Below, one piece after another: positions 35,824 through 44,690 of a stretch of DNA of 64,000 bases (position 1 is the stretch's first letter; every line of letters starts with the position of its first letter). A program made the position numbers and the translations under genes. The notes below the pieces were generated by a model, which saw only the letters and a list, made by a program, of their open reading frames with translations, was not told the DNA's origin and did no database searches. This stretch comes from Corynebacterium mustelae (GTDB lineage Bacteria > Actinomycetota > Actinomycetes > Mycobacteriales > Mycobacteriaceae), in the NCBI RefSeq assembly GCF_001020985.1, contig NZ_CP011542.1, positions 1,054,001-1,118,000 on the forward strand, given 5' to 3'.

Positions 35824-36863
35824 CCGATGCCCCAGAAGTCTTAACCGAAATTCGGGGTAAAGCGGGAATCATCATCCTCAACCGACCCAAGGCCATGAAC
35901 GCACTCAACCACAACATGGTGGGGCTCATGGCGAAGGCTCTGAAGGATTACGAGGACAACGACGCCGTTGAACTTGTAATCCTTCAGGGGGCGGGGGAGC
36001 GAGGACTGTGCGCTGGCGGCGACATCATAGCCTTATATAACGATGCTCGTAATGACGGAGTTGAGGGCGCGAAGTTCTGGTACGACGAATACCACCTCAA
36101 CCTCGCGATTTCCGAATACCCCAAGCCGTATGTGGCACTCATGGCCGGAATTGTCCTCGGCGGTGGCATTGGGGTCTCAGCTCATGGTTCCCACCGGATC
36201 GTTACCGATAACACTCGGGTGGGTATGCCAGAAACCGGCATTGGATTCGTACCCGATGTGGGTGGTTCGTACCTTTTGTCGCATGCCCCGGATAACCTGG
36301 GCATCCATTTGGGGCTCACCGGAATTCACGTTGGTGCACCGGAAGCAATCGCAGCAGAAATGGCGGATTACTACGTTCCGCAGGATGATCTCCCGGCGCT
36401 CGTCGATAAGCTGTGCGAAACCGGTTCCCCGGATGTTATCGCGGAATTTGCCCGCCCGGCAGGTGAAGCCTTTGACGGCAACCTATCGGAGATCACGGCC
36501 GCCTACCAGGCAGATTCCGTGGCCGAAATCCTCGAACATCTAGATGCCACAGATTCCGACTGGGCACGCGATGCCGCAAACCGGATTCGCCGCAACAGCC
36601 CAACTGCGGTGAAAGTCACCTTAGAATCCATCCGGCGCGCAGCGACCATGAGTCTTGCCGAAGCCTTGGAAGAAGAATATCGGGTCTCGAACAACATGCA
36701 CCGGGAACCTGATTTCGTCGAAGGAGTGCGCGCCCAAGTGGTGGATAAAGACCGTAACCCCACATGGAATCCGGCCACACTTGATGACGTCAGCGACGAA
36801 AGCGTGGCGGCAATCATAGGTAATCTTCGCGACAACAGAATTCCGCCGCTGAACCTGACCTAG
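35820..36863 (+). CDS. 3-hydroxyisobutyryl-CoA hydrolase
   Basis: 347-residue crotonase-fold enzyme of the HIBCH branch, releasing CoA from 3-hydroxyisobutyryl-CoA in valine catabolism. Seen: ILNRPKAMNALN near residue 19, GLCAGGDI, LGGGIGVSAHGSHR, and PETGIGFVPDVGGSYLLS with the catalytic Glu and Asp. The C-terminal part carries the family's REPDFVEGVRAQVVDKDRNPTW. It is translationally coupled to mmsA and followed by mmsB after 41 bases. It is the canonical copy compared with the divergent paralogue at 26036-27085. Confidence 0.88.
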   Translation: MTDAPEVLTEIRGKAGIIILNRPKAMNALNHNMVGLMAKALKDYEDNDAVELVILQGAGERGLCAGGDIIALYNDARNDGVEGAKFWYDEYHLNLAISEYPKPYVALMAGIVLGGGIGVSAHGSHRIVTDNTRVGMPETGIGFVPDVGGSYLLSHAPDNLGIHLGLTGIHVGAPEAIAAEMADYYVPQDDLPALVDKLCETGSPDVIAEFARPAGEAFDGNLSEITAAYQADSVAEILEHLDATDSDWARDAANRIRRNSPTAVKVTLESIRRAATMSLAEALEEEYRVSNNMHREPDFVEGVRAQVVDKDRNPTWNPATLDDVSDESVAAIIGNLRDNRIPPLNLT

Positions 36864-36904
36864 CGATAGGCGAACCAGCAAGCAACTACAGATAAGGAAA
36901 AAGT

Positions 36905-37801
36905 ATGGCTAAAAACATAGCTTTCATCGGCCTGGGAAACATGGGTGGCCCAATGGCAGGAAACCTAGTCAAGGCTGGCTATACGGTCTACGGTTTCGAC
37001 CCCGTCGAAGCTGCCCGCGATGCCGCTGAAGCTGCTGGTGTGATCCCCTGCACCACCGGCGTGGAAGCAGTGGCAGAAGCCGACGTTGTGATAACCATGC
37101 TGCCTAACGGCAACATCCTCAAAGCCGCTTACAGTGGTGACGACGGTTTCCTTAAAGCCGCACCTGTCGGGACACTCTTTATAGATTGCTCCACCGTGGA
37201 TGTTGCCGACGCGAGGGAAGCCTCACAGATGGCTGCGGACGCAGGCCACCGGCCAGGCATCGACGCCCCAGTGTCGGGCGGTATTGTCGGGGCACAGAAT
37301 GCCACCTTAACCTTCATGGTTGGGGCAAGCGACGAAGGATTTGTCGCTGCGAAACCAGTGTTAGAGGCGATGGGTAAAAACATCATCCATTGCGGTGAAT
37401 CGGGCGCGGGTCAAGCGGTAAAAATCTGCAATAACATGGTGCTGGCCATTTCCATGATCGGGGTGTCAGAGGCATTTGTCTTGGCAGAATCCCTTGGCGT
37501 GGATCCCCAAGTATTCTTCGACGTCGCATCCACCGCAACCGCAAGCTGCTGGGCGCTTAATACAAACTGCCCAGTGCCGGGGCCGGTACCCACCAGCCCC
37601 GCGAACCGGGATTTCCAACCTGGTTTTGCCGGTGCATTGATGTCCAAGGATTTGGGATTAGCGGCAAACGCCATTTCGCAAACCGGCACGGATGCAAAGA
37701 TGGGTAATCTGGCAGTGGAAATATATAAAGCGTTTGCCGACGGTGAGGGTGCCGCTAAAGATTTCTCTGGCATCATCAACACCATTCGGGAAAACTCTTA
37801 A
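36905..37801 (+). CDS. mmsB: 3-hydroxyisobutyrate dehydrogenase
   Basis: 298-residue NAD-dependent beta-hydroxyacid dehydrogenase that oxidises 3-hydroxyisobutyrate to methylmalonate semialdehyde, the substrate of mmsA. The N-terminal Rossmann motif GLGNMGGPMAGNL is at residues 9-21; DAPVSGGIVGAQ is the substrate-binding segment near 120; the catalytic lysine is in GQAVKICNN near 172. It ends in DFSGIINTIRENS, typical of MmsB. AAGGAAAAAGT precedes the start. Confidence 0.95.
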   Translation: MAKNIAFIGLGNMGGPMAGNLVKAGYTVYGFDPVEAARDAAEAAGVIPCTTGVEAVAEADVVITMLPNGNILKAAYSGDDGFLKAAPVGTLFIDCSTVDVADAREASQMAADAGHRPGIDAPVSGGIVGAQNATLTFMVGASDEGFVAAKPVLEAMGKNIIHCGESGAGQAVKICNNMVLAISMIGVSEAFVLAESLGVDPQVFFDVASTATASCWALNTNCPVPGPVPTSPANRDFQPGFAGALMSKDLGLAANAISQTGTDAKMGNLAVEIYKAFADGEGAAKDFSGIINTIRENS

Positions 37802-37820
37802 AAGATAAGGTAGAAAACCG

Positions 37821-38597
37821 ATGAGCGATTATGAGAATATCCTCGTTGAAACCCGGGGCCGGGTCGGGATTATCACCCTTAACCGGCCGAAAGCCCTCAA
37901 CGCCCTCAACGACGCCACAATGCACGAGGTAGTTGCCGCCGCCCGCGCATTCGATACCGACATCAACATCGGATGCGTGGTGCTCACCGGCAGTGAAAAA
38001 GCCTTCGCCGCCGGTGCTGACATCAAAGAAATGTCGGAAAAAACCGCCACTGAAATGTATATGTCCAACTGGTTTAAAGGCTGGGAAGACCTCACCCGGC
38101 TGCGCACCCCGATCATTGCTGCCGTCAGTGGCTATGCGCTCGGCGGTGGTTGCGAACTGGCTATGATGTGCGATTTCATTATCGCCTCAGAAAGCGCAAA
38201 ATTCGGCCAGCCGGAAATTAACCTGGGCGTCATCCCTGGAATGGGCGGCTCGCAACGGCTCACCCGCGCAATCGGTAAATCCAAAGCCATGGAAATGTGT
38301 CTGACTGGGCGAATGATGGGCGCAGATGAAGCTGAACGTTCCGGCCTGGTCGCCCGAGTAGTTCCGAATGAAGAATTGCTTGACGACGCCCTCACCACCG
38401 CCGAACTCATTGCATCCAAATCAAAGGTTGCGGCGATCATGGTGAAAGAAGTGGTCAACGCCGCTTTTGAAACTACGTTGGCGCAGGGCATCGATTTTGA
38501 ACGTCGGGTATTCCACTCCGGATTCTCATCTCATGACCAGAAGGAAGGAATGGCTGCCTTCGTGGACAAACGGGACCCGAATTTCACCCATAGCTAA
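37821..38597 (+). CDS. echA: Enoyl-CoA hydratase
   Basis: 258-residue crotonase. [12 protein letters not shown] near residue 19, [12 protein letters not shown] (oxyanion hole), [15 protein letters not shown] with the first catalytic Glu, and [17 protein letters not shown] with the second define a short-chain enoyl-CoA hydratase. In this cluster it would hydrate methacrylyl-CoA or tiglyl-CoA. It is the last gene of the mmsA operon, 20 bases after mmsB, with AAGGTAGAAAA as ribosome-binding site. A two-sided terminator follows. Confidence 0.93.
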   Translation: MSDYENILVETRGRVGIITLNRPKALNALNDATMHEVVAAARAFDTDINIGCVVLTGSEKAFAAGADIKEMSEKTATEMYMSNWFKGWEDLTRLRTPIIAAVSGYALGGGCELAMMCDFIIASESAKFGQPEINLGVIPGMGGSQRLTRAIGKSKAMEMCLTGRMMGADEAERSGLVARVVPNEELLDDALTTAELIASKSKVAAIMVKEVVNAAFETTLAQGIDFERRVFHSGFSSHDQKEGMAAFVDKRDPNFTHS

Positions 38598-38602
38598 ACC
38601 CT

Positions 38603-38652
38603 AATACATAGGCCACCACAGGTATTCACATGTTTGTGGTGGCTTTTGTATT
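38603..38652. terminator. Bidirectional terminator between echA and the MFS gene
   Basis: GCCACCACA pairs with TGTGGTGGC, extended by AATACA/TGTATT flanks, between two convergent genes. TTTTGTATT follows on the plus strand and AATACA-rich sequence on the other side. Confidence 0.7.
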
Positions 38653-38698
38653 CTTGGACAACGCCTAGCTGGATTCTGGTGTAAGTGTCGATTAACGG

Positions 38699-39949
38699 TT
38701 ACTGATTGCCCTGATGTGTGGTGCCAGATGGGATTTCTCGAAGAACAGGAAGGTAACGAACCGCTGGGGTGGCCAAGAACCCGATGACGGCTATGGTGAA
38801 AACGGCTGCGAAACAATAGAAAGAAACCGCGGGTGAATAGATTTCAATGAGGATGCCAGAAATCCACATCCCTAGGGGCATAAAACCCATTGCGGTAACG
38901 ACCATGATGGCAGTGGCTTTGCCCACATAGTGGTGCGGAACCGCGATGACAAAATATCCACTGAGCACCGCATTAAAACATGGCAATGCTAAGGCAAAAC
39001 ACCCAAATACCCCTGCGGCAGGTAGCCAACCATCAAGCCAGGGGGCAATAAGAAAAACCATGGCAAAAATAACGGCGCAGCAACACAGAATTACACCCCC
39101 GCGGACACGAGCGACGATCGCGGTTGCGATAAAAGAACCCAGCAATCCACATAAGCCATAGCTAGATTGAAACCACCCTAGCTGAGTGCTGCCGGTTGGA
39201 TTGTGGGCGATCATCACATATACAGAATTGAGACTGCCTGACATTGCGAAATTTAAAATGGGTGTAAACCAGACAACCGTGCACAGCAGTGGATTGGATT
39301 TAATCCAGGTAATGACAACACGATAGTTACCTGTTGTGTCCAGTTCTAAATCATGAACCTGCGGTACGTGGACATAGGGAATGGAACGAAACATCCATGC
39401 AGCGAAAATATAGGTGATTAGGTCGAAACCGAAAGCTGCCGCTTTTTCGCGCGCGTATAACACTGCACCAACCAATGGGCCGCCCACAGTTCCAATGGAA
39501 TAGCGCGTCTGATTAATAGCCATTGCTGTTCCTAGAAGTTCCGGCGGGATCATTCGTTTTATTACGGCACGTTCCGCAGGGGCGAAAAGCGCAGTGGCAC
39601 TGCCCAACAGGAATGAAATCGCACATAAAAATCCCGCTGGTATAGTGCCAAGGAAATAATGCAGGCAGACAGCAGCCGTGGTGGTGATAAGCCCACACCA
39701 AACGGAGACGAAAATCGCCGATAGTGGATTGATTTTATCGATCCATGCACCAGCCGGAACTGACACCAATAAGGTGGCGATGACGCTAAGACTACTCACG
39801 GTTGCTGCAAGCGACGCGGAGCCAGTTGTGTCAAAGGTGTAGATAAAAAGCGCGAACGTAGAAACGCTGGAACCTAAAGTGCTGGCTGTTTGGCCAGCCA
39901 TAAGGCGTCGATAAGCAGGAAACGCGAAAAGGTGTTTCCTAGACGCCAT
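38699..39949 (-). CDS. Major facilitator superfamily exporter
   Basis: 416-residue membrane protein with about 12 transmembrane segments. The N-terminal AYRRLMAGQTASTLGSS and the cytoplasmic loop PAGAWIDKINP are typical of the MFS_3 (drug/siderophore exporter) branch. The start is ATG 39949, one base after the stop of the MarR gene on the same strand, so the pair is co-translated. A MarR-regulated MFS gene usually means export of a drug-like or aromatic compound. The substrate is unknown. The pair sits inside the branched-chain catabolic region but shows no functional link with it. Confidence 0.85.
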   Translation of the reverse strand: MASRKHLFAFPAYRRLMAGQTASTLGSSVSTFALFIYTFDTTGSASLAATVSSLSVIATLLVSVPAGAWIDKINPLSAIFVSVWCGLITTTAAVCLHYFLGTIPAGFLCAISFLLGSATALFAPAERAVIKRMIPPELLGTAMAINQTRYSIGTVGGPLVGAVLYAREKAAAFGFDLITYIFAAWMFRSIPYVHVPQVHDLELDTTGNYRVVITWIKSNPLLCTVVWFTPILNFAMSGSLNSVYVMIAHNPTGSTQLGWFQSSYGLCGLLGSFIATAIVARVRGGVILCCCAVIFAMVFLIAPWLDGWLPAAGVFGCFALALPCFNAVLSGYFVIAVPHHYVGKATAIMVVTAMGFMPLGMWISGILIEIYSPAVSFYCFAAVFTIAVIGFLATPAVRYLPVLREIPSGTTHQGNQ

Positions 39950-39950
39950 G

Positions 39951-40460
39951 TCACTTTTCGATGTTTTCGCCCAGCGCGTCCCGCAATGTGTTGCAGAGGG
40001 CGAATAGCTGGTCGCAGTCGTCAGAATCAAGCCCGAAGTCCGTGAAGAACTTGTTTAACTCAGGCGTGGCGGCGTTGACCAGGGTAATACCTTGATCGGT
40101 GATCGATACAAGGGTGCCCCGTCCGTCGTTGGGATCAGGGATGCGTTTTACTAAACCTTCCTTTTCCAACCGTCCCACGGTGTGCGTCACTGAGGCGGGC
40201 GGCACGTTGAGCCGGGTGCTTGCTTTTGACATGGGCAAAGCACCGGTGCGAGAGAACATTAGTAAGGCTAGCAACTCATAGCGGGAAAAACTGATACCAA
40301 ACGGCTCAAGGATTTCTTCAGCACGATGCCGCAGCAACTGGGCTACCCGAATGGTGGCAGTGATGGTGGCCATGCCAGAGGCGGCATCCGCCCAGCCGTG
40401 GGCCTGCCAATTGCGTTTTGCTTCGGCAATGGAATCTATGGGGGAACGAGGCGTTGGCAT
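39951..40460 (-). CDS. MarR-family transcriptional regulator
   Basis: 169-residue winged-helix regulator. Recognition helix and wing are visible: LPMSKASTRLNVPPASVTHTVGRLEKEGLVKRIPDPNDGRGTLVSITDQG, with the conserved D-x-R-x(2) wing. The first 30 residues (PIDSIAEAKRNWQAHGW) are typical of actinobacterial MarR proteins that regulate an adjacent transporter. It immediately precedes the MFS gene. Operators were not identified in the 160 bp upstream. Confidence 0.9.
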   Translation of the reverse strand: MPTPRSPIDSIAEAKRNWQAHGWADAASGMATITATIRVAQLLRHRAEEILEPFGISFSRYELLALLMFSRTGALPMSKASTRLNVPPASVTHTVGRLEKEGLVKRIPDPNDGRGTLVSITDQGITLVNAATPELNKFFTDFGLDSDDCDQLFALCNTLRDALGENIEK

Positions 40461-40561
40461 TGTAGTCTCCGCTGCTCACTAATGATTGTAAAGTGGTGTA
40501 AAAAATTCTAAACCATGAAATTGAATGCACTAAACCGATAACAGTCGGTGATAGTGAAAAA

Positions 40562-40606
40562 TCACCTCTTCTCGCGCCACTAGCGTTATGGTGGAGAAAG
40601 AGGTGA
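40562..40606 (-). terminator. Hairpin after the acyl-CoA synthetase gene
   Basis: TCACCTCTT pairs with AAGAGGTGA, with further imperfect pairing inside (CTC/GAG, GCCAC/GGTGG). It lies 15 bases beyond the stop codon of the minus-strand synthetase gene. Confidence 0.5.
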
Positions 40607-40621
40607 GGGGGACTGACTGGC

Positions 40622-42364
40622 TTAACCCTTCAGCGATGGGAAGTCGGCGTCACAGAATTCCGCGCCGACCTTTGCGGCATCTGGGTCATTAGCGTGGATT
40701 TCGATTTCCCGCTTGCGCAGATCAACGCGGCGGATCTTTCCGGACACAGTCTTAGGCAGGTCATGGAACTCCAAACGGCGAATGCGCTTATACGGTGCGA
40801 GTGCTTCGCGGCAGTGCTTGAGAATCGACTCAGCGGTTTCAGCAGTCGGTTCAAAACCGGCTGCCAGCACCACATATGCCTTAGGGACGGCGAGACGAAT
40901 TGGGTCGGGCGACGGCACCACGGCGACCTCGGCCACGGCTTCGTGCTCAATGACTGCGGATTCCAACTCAAAGGGGGACAGTCGGTAATCGGAAGCTTTG
41001 AATACATCGTCGCCGCGGCCGATGTACGTGATGTACCCGTCTTCGTCCTGCTCCGCGATATCGCCGGAGTGGTAGAAACCATCCCGGAATGTATCAGCGT
41101 TTTTCTCTGGATCACCGAAATAACCGGGAGTGAGACCGACTGGGCGTGGATCAATGCGCATACAGATCTCGCCGTGGTTGGATACTTCACCGGTGACCGG
41201 ATCAACCAAGACAACATCCATGCCTGGAAGTGGACGGCCCATCGAACCTGGTTTGACGGGCTGGCCTGGAGTGTTGGCAATCTGGACCGAGGATTCAGTT
41301 TGGCCGAAACCATCCCTGATGGTGGTTCCCCACGCCTTTTCAACCTGGGCGATCATTTCCGGATTGAGGGGTTCACCAGCCGCCACCAGCTTTGTAGGCG
41401 GTTTCTGTAGCCGGGAAAGGTCGGCCTGTGCAAGCATGCGCCACACCGTTGGTGGGGCGCAGAACGAGGTAACGCCTTCAGCATCCATGGTCGCCATCAG
41501 CGCAGCGGCGTCGAAACGCGCATAGTTGTAGAGGAACACGGTTGCACCTGCGATCCACGGGGCAAAGAAGTTTGACCATGCATGCTTGGCCCAGCCTGGT
41601 GCGGCCACATTCAAATGCACATCGCCTGGAGCCAACCCGATCCAATACATGGTTGTGAGATGACCTACTGGATAGGACGTGTGGGTGTGCTCCACCAGTT
41701 TTGCCTTGGACGTAGTGCCGGAGGTGAAATACAGCAACAGGGTTTCGTTAGCATCCGTTTCCTGGGTCGGGATGTAGGTTTCACTCGCGTTGTAGGAATC
41801 GGAGTACCGCAAGGTTGGGTGGGCATCTTGGGCATTTGGATCGTCACCGACCTGGATCACAGTAAAATCACCGGTGACGGCCTCGAATTTGGCGGCGTCG
41901 TCGCCGTTAGCAATGACCCAAGAAATATCTGCACGTTCGGTACGGTCCTGGAGGTCTGCTTCACCAAGCATGGCGGTGGCTGGGTTGAGGACAAAACCTG
42001 CTTTGATGCACGCCAACATGGATTCCCACAGCTCCACTTGGTTATTGAGCATGAGCATTACCCGATCGCCGCGTTCTACGCCTACTTCGGTGAGCCAATT
42101 GGCAAGCTGTGACGAGCGGCGTGACAGTTCGGCAAAGGTCCGGCGGGTTTGACTACCGTCGATTTCACAAATGACCAGAGCTTCGCGATCCCGATATGCT
42201 TCATCGGTGCCGAGGTAGTCGAACCAATCCAGTGCGAAGTTAAATTTTTCAAATCGGGGCCACTCGAATCCTGCGCGGGCGGCATCGTAATCTTCTCGGT
42301 TTTTAACGAGGAAGTCGCGAGCGGCTTTGAATTGTTCGGTGTTGGTTGTGGTTGCGTCAGTCAT
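40622..42364 (-). CDS. Acyl-CoA synthetase (AMP-forming), medium/branched-chain type
   Basis: 580-residue ANL-family ligase that activates a carboxylic acid through an acyl-adenylate. Motifs: phosphate loop YFTSGTTSKAKLVEH near residue 205, GFGQTESSV, YHSGDIAEQDEDG, GRGDDVFKASDYRLSP (hinge), and the catalytic lysine in PKTVSGKIRRVDLR near the C-terminus. The last motif is also the classical site inactivated by Pat-type lysine acetylation. The ATG at 42364 has AAGGAGGG upstream. It resembles medium-chain or acetyl/propionyl-type synthetases; the substrate is inferred as a short or branched acid from its neighbours. Confidence 0.87.
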   Translation of the reverse strand: MTDATTTNTEQFKAARDFLVKNREDYDAARAGFEWPRFEKFNFALDWFDYLGTDEAYRDREALVICEIDGSQTRRTFAELSRRSSQLANWLTEVGVERGDRVMLMLNNQVELWESMLACIKAGFVLNPATAMLGEADLQDRTERADISWVIANGDDAAKFEAVTGDFTVIQVGDDPNAQDAHPTLRYSDSYNASETYIPTQETDANETLLLYFTSGTTSKAKLVEHTHTSYPVGHLTTMYWIGLAPGDVHLNVAAPGWAKHAWSNFFAPWIAGATVFLYNYARFDAAALMATMDAEGVTSFCAPPTVWRMLAQADLSRLQKPPTKLVAAGEPLNPEMIAQVEKAWGTTIRDGFGQTESSVQIANTPGQPVKPGSMGRPLPGMDVVLVDPVTGEVSNHGEICMRIDPRPVGLTPGYFGDPEKNADTFRDGFYHSGDIAEQDEDGYITYIGRGDDVFKASDYRLSPFELESAVIEHEAVAEVAVVPSPDPIRLAVPKAYVVLAAGFEPTAETAESILKHCREALAPYKRIRRLEFHDLPKTVSGKIRRVDLRKREIEIHANDPDAAKVGAEFCDADFPSLKG

Positions 42365-42476
42365 GTGGACTAAGACCCTCCTTGTGTGGTCAATTATTGG
42401 CCCGAGGCTAGAGCTAAAAATTGTGTGTGCTATGTCAGCCATAGCCAATAATGTGGCGTGCGTCTCACTTGACTAT

Positions 42477-42492
42477 AGTTAAACTTCGAAAT
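42477..42492. promoter_or_regulatory. 16-bp element upstream of the acyl-CoA synthetase
   Basis: AGTTAAACTTCGAAAT matches the palindrome before mmsA at 13 of 16 positions, including the shared run AACTT-Y-GAAAT. It lies about 115 bp before the start codon of the minus-strand gene. Confidence 0.4.
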
Positions 42493-42599
42493 AAATGGGA
42501 GGGTTTTTGTCGGATTTTTTACACTTTTTTCTTAACCGCTGGTGATATGGCGGGCTAAGGGCATGATGTGGCCATATCGTCCGGAGTTTTTAAGGTGTA

Positions 42600-43208
42600 T
42601 TAGTTGCCCGTTAGTCCATGAAGTAACAGGGTGCCGAACTGCCGATAAGCCTGGTGGGCGTCGATTAATTCCGAAAATACCCCCTGCTGGATTTGTTCGA
42701 GACCGGTGGCAATAAGGGCCGCAATGAAATCGGGATTTTCTGTATTAAAATCCCCGGTGGCGATTCCTTTCTCGATGAGATCGGCAATCTTTCTTGTTGC
42801 GGCTTTGGTGTTTGTGTCGTAGATTTCCCTGGCCACCGCCTCTTTAGCTAAATCCCGCATGAAGGCTGCACTCGCTGGTTCCAGCGCATTGCCAATCGCG
42901 TGAAAGTAGTTTTCAAGTGCGGATTTGGGTGACTTGTAGTTGCGCAGCGCTAGATCTGTGCGGCGAGTTACTTCCCGGAAGAAGCTAATAAGAATCCGTC
43001 GAATCACTTCATCTCGGCTACGTCCCAATGAGTAAATGGTCGATTTGGAGCAGTGAAATTTTTTCGTGGCACCATCAATGGTGAAGGTTTCAAAGCCGTC
43101 GGAAAGGAATGATTGAAGAATATCGCTAAATAGTGCCCGTTGTCTGGGGGTGAGGGTGGCGGGTGAATTGTCTGTATTTGAAGTTTCAAGCTGGGTTTTT
43201 GCGGTCAT
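42600..43208 (-). CDS. TetR/AcrR-family transcriptional regulator
   Basis: 202-residue regulator. N-terminal helix-turn-helix: LTPRQRALFSDILQSFLSDG then FTIDGATKKFHCSKSTIYSLGRSRDEVI, a TetR-type recognition helix with a small deviation (YSLG instead of Y-x-H/Y-F). The C-terminal helices carry the ligand pocket. It lies between the acyl-CoA synthetase (same strand, 235 bp on) and the divergent acyl-CoA dehydrogenase. A perfect inverted repeat at 43262-43284 lies 54 bp before its start, a good candidate for its own operator. An acyl-CoA effector would be typical. Confidence 0.82.
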   Translation of the reverse strand: MTAKTQLETSNTDNSPATLTPRQRALFSDILQSFLSDGFETFTIDGATKKFHCSKSTIYSLGRSRDEVIRRILISFFREVTRRTDLALRNYKSPKSALENYFHAIGNALEPASAAFMRDLAKEAVAREIYDTNTKAATRKIADLIEKGIATGDFNTENPDFIAALIATGLEQIQQGVFSELIDAHQAYRQFGTLLLHGLTGN

Positions 43209-43261
43209 TGCTTCATTGTCGCATGGGGTAAATGTGAAAGAAAATTACAAAAAGTAGTGAC

Positions 43262-43284
43262 GTGTACCATAGTTATCGGTACAC
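43262..43284. promoter_or_regulatory. Perfect inverted repeat in the TetR/acyl-CoA dehydrogenase divergent region
   Basis: GTGTACC-N9-GGTACAC, seven-base arms without mismatch. It sits 54 bp before the TetR start and 179 bp before the dehydrogenase start. Such symmetry and position suit a TetR-family operator controlling both directions. Confidence 0.5.
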
Positions 43285-43462
43285 TTGCACCCATAATCGT
43301 ACTGCCGATGGGGTTGATTATTTTCTTCAGAGAGCATGGACCTGCGGCCCTCACCGACCGCTATGACACTAGAGCTTTCGGAGAACTCCCCACACGTATG
43401 GCGTGATTTCTTTATTTCCATAAACCACCCCATCTACCACAGAGTAAGGATTTTTTAAGCTC

Positions 43463-44671
43463 ATGGCACCGATACTTTCCACCAGTCTTCCCGGCTGCGA
43501 GTACCTCGATAGCATTCCGTTCCCCCACGCAGATTTTTTCGGTGTAGCCGACCGGCTTACTCCAGAAGAACAGGAAAAGCTGCAGGAAATCCATACCTTC
43601 TTACAAACCGAAATCCGGCCCGTTGCAGGCGAATACTGGGACCGGGAAGAATTTCCGTTCCACCTTTTGGAAAAACTCGCCGACCTTGGTTTAGGGGAAT
43701 TGGAATTTTCCGGCTATTCCCGCCTTTTCAAAGGCCTCGTTTACGCCGAAGTAACCCGGGCAGATGTGTCGCTTTCGGCGCTGGTGGGAATCCACAATGA
43801 ACTGGTTCTGGAACTGGTCCACAACCTAGGTTCGGATGAACACCGCGACAGGTGGATTGCGGGTTTAAGAAAGTTCAAGAAGATTGGCTGCTTCGCGCTC
43901 ACGGAACCAGACCACGGTTCTGATATTGCCGGTGGATTGGCCACCACTGCGACCCGCACAGACGAAGGTTGGGTAATCAACGGTAAGAAACGGTGGATTG
44001 GTGGCGGAACTTTCGCTGACTTTGCCATCGTTTTCGCTCGTGACGTTGCCGATGGCGAAGTGAAAGGTTTCATCGTTGAACTGGACCGACCTGGGGTAAC
44101 CAAAGAGAAAATCGCCCGGAAAATGGGGCTCCGCATTATGCAAAATGCCGACCTTGGGTTCAATGATGTCGTCATTCCGCACGACAATCTGCTGCCTGGA
44201 GCGGAGTCTTTCAAAGCAACGAACACTTACCTGAAAAACTCCCGCGCCTGGGTGGGGTGGCAAGGTGCTGGCATTCAATTAGGGATTTTCGATAAAGCCC
44301 GCGAGTTCGCCCTAAAACGTGAACAGTTTGGAAAACCAATCGCGAAATTCCAATTGATCCAAGAGGCCCTTTCGAAGATCCTCGGCAACGCCACCGCATC
44401 TTTAAGCATGATGGCGCAGCTGGCATGGGTGCAGTCCGAAGGCAGGTTGGAAATGCCCTATGCGGCTTTGGCGAAAGCCACCACGACCAGATTGGCCCGC
44501 GAATCAGCCGCAGCGGGTCGTGCTATTGGTGGCGGTGACGGCATTTTAACCCAAAACGATCTGTCCAAAATGCTCAATGACGTGGAGATTCTCTTCACCT
44601 ACGAAGGCACCTACGAAATTAATTCCCTCATCGTCGGCCGGGCGATCACCGGTCAGTCGGCATTCGTTTAA
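43463..44671 (+). CDS. Acyl-CoA dehydrogenase, glutaryl-CoA dehydrogenase-like branch
   Basis: 402-residue FAD enzyme. Acyl-CoA dehydrogenase signatures: CFALTEPDHGSDIAGG (FAD/substrate), INGKKRWIGGG, QFGKPIAKFQLIQ and the C-terminal catalytic glutamate in FTYEGTYEINSLIVGRAITG. The last motif resembles glutaryl-CoA and short-chain dehydrogenases. It would introduce the 2,3 double bond in a short or branched acyl-CoA. Context with mmsA and hydratase genes suggests isobutyryl- or 2-methylbutyryl-CoA. It has an AAGGA ribosome-binding site with long spacing, and the SDR gene follows after 19 bases. Confidence 0.88.
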   Translation: MAPILSTSLPGCEYLDSIPFPHADFFGVADRLTPEEQEKLQEIHTFLQTEIRPVAGEYWDREEFPFHLLEKLADLGLGELEFSGYSRLFKGLVYAEVTRADVSLSALVGIHNELVLELVHNLGSDEHRDRWIAGLRKFKKIGCFALTEPDHGSDIAGGLATTATRTDEGWVINGKKRWIGGGTFADFAIVFARDVADGEVKGFIVELDRPGVTKEKIARKMGLRIMQNADLGFNDVVIPHDNLLPGAESFKATNTYLKNSRAWVGWQGAGIQLGIFDKAREFALKREQFGKPIAKFQLIQEALSKILGNATASLSMMAQLAWVQSEGRLEMPYAALAKATTTRLARESAAAGRAIGGGDGILTQNDLSKMLNDVEILFTYEGTYEINSLIVGRAITGQSAFV

Positions 44672-44690
44672 AAAAGAAAAGGTCTTTGAC

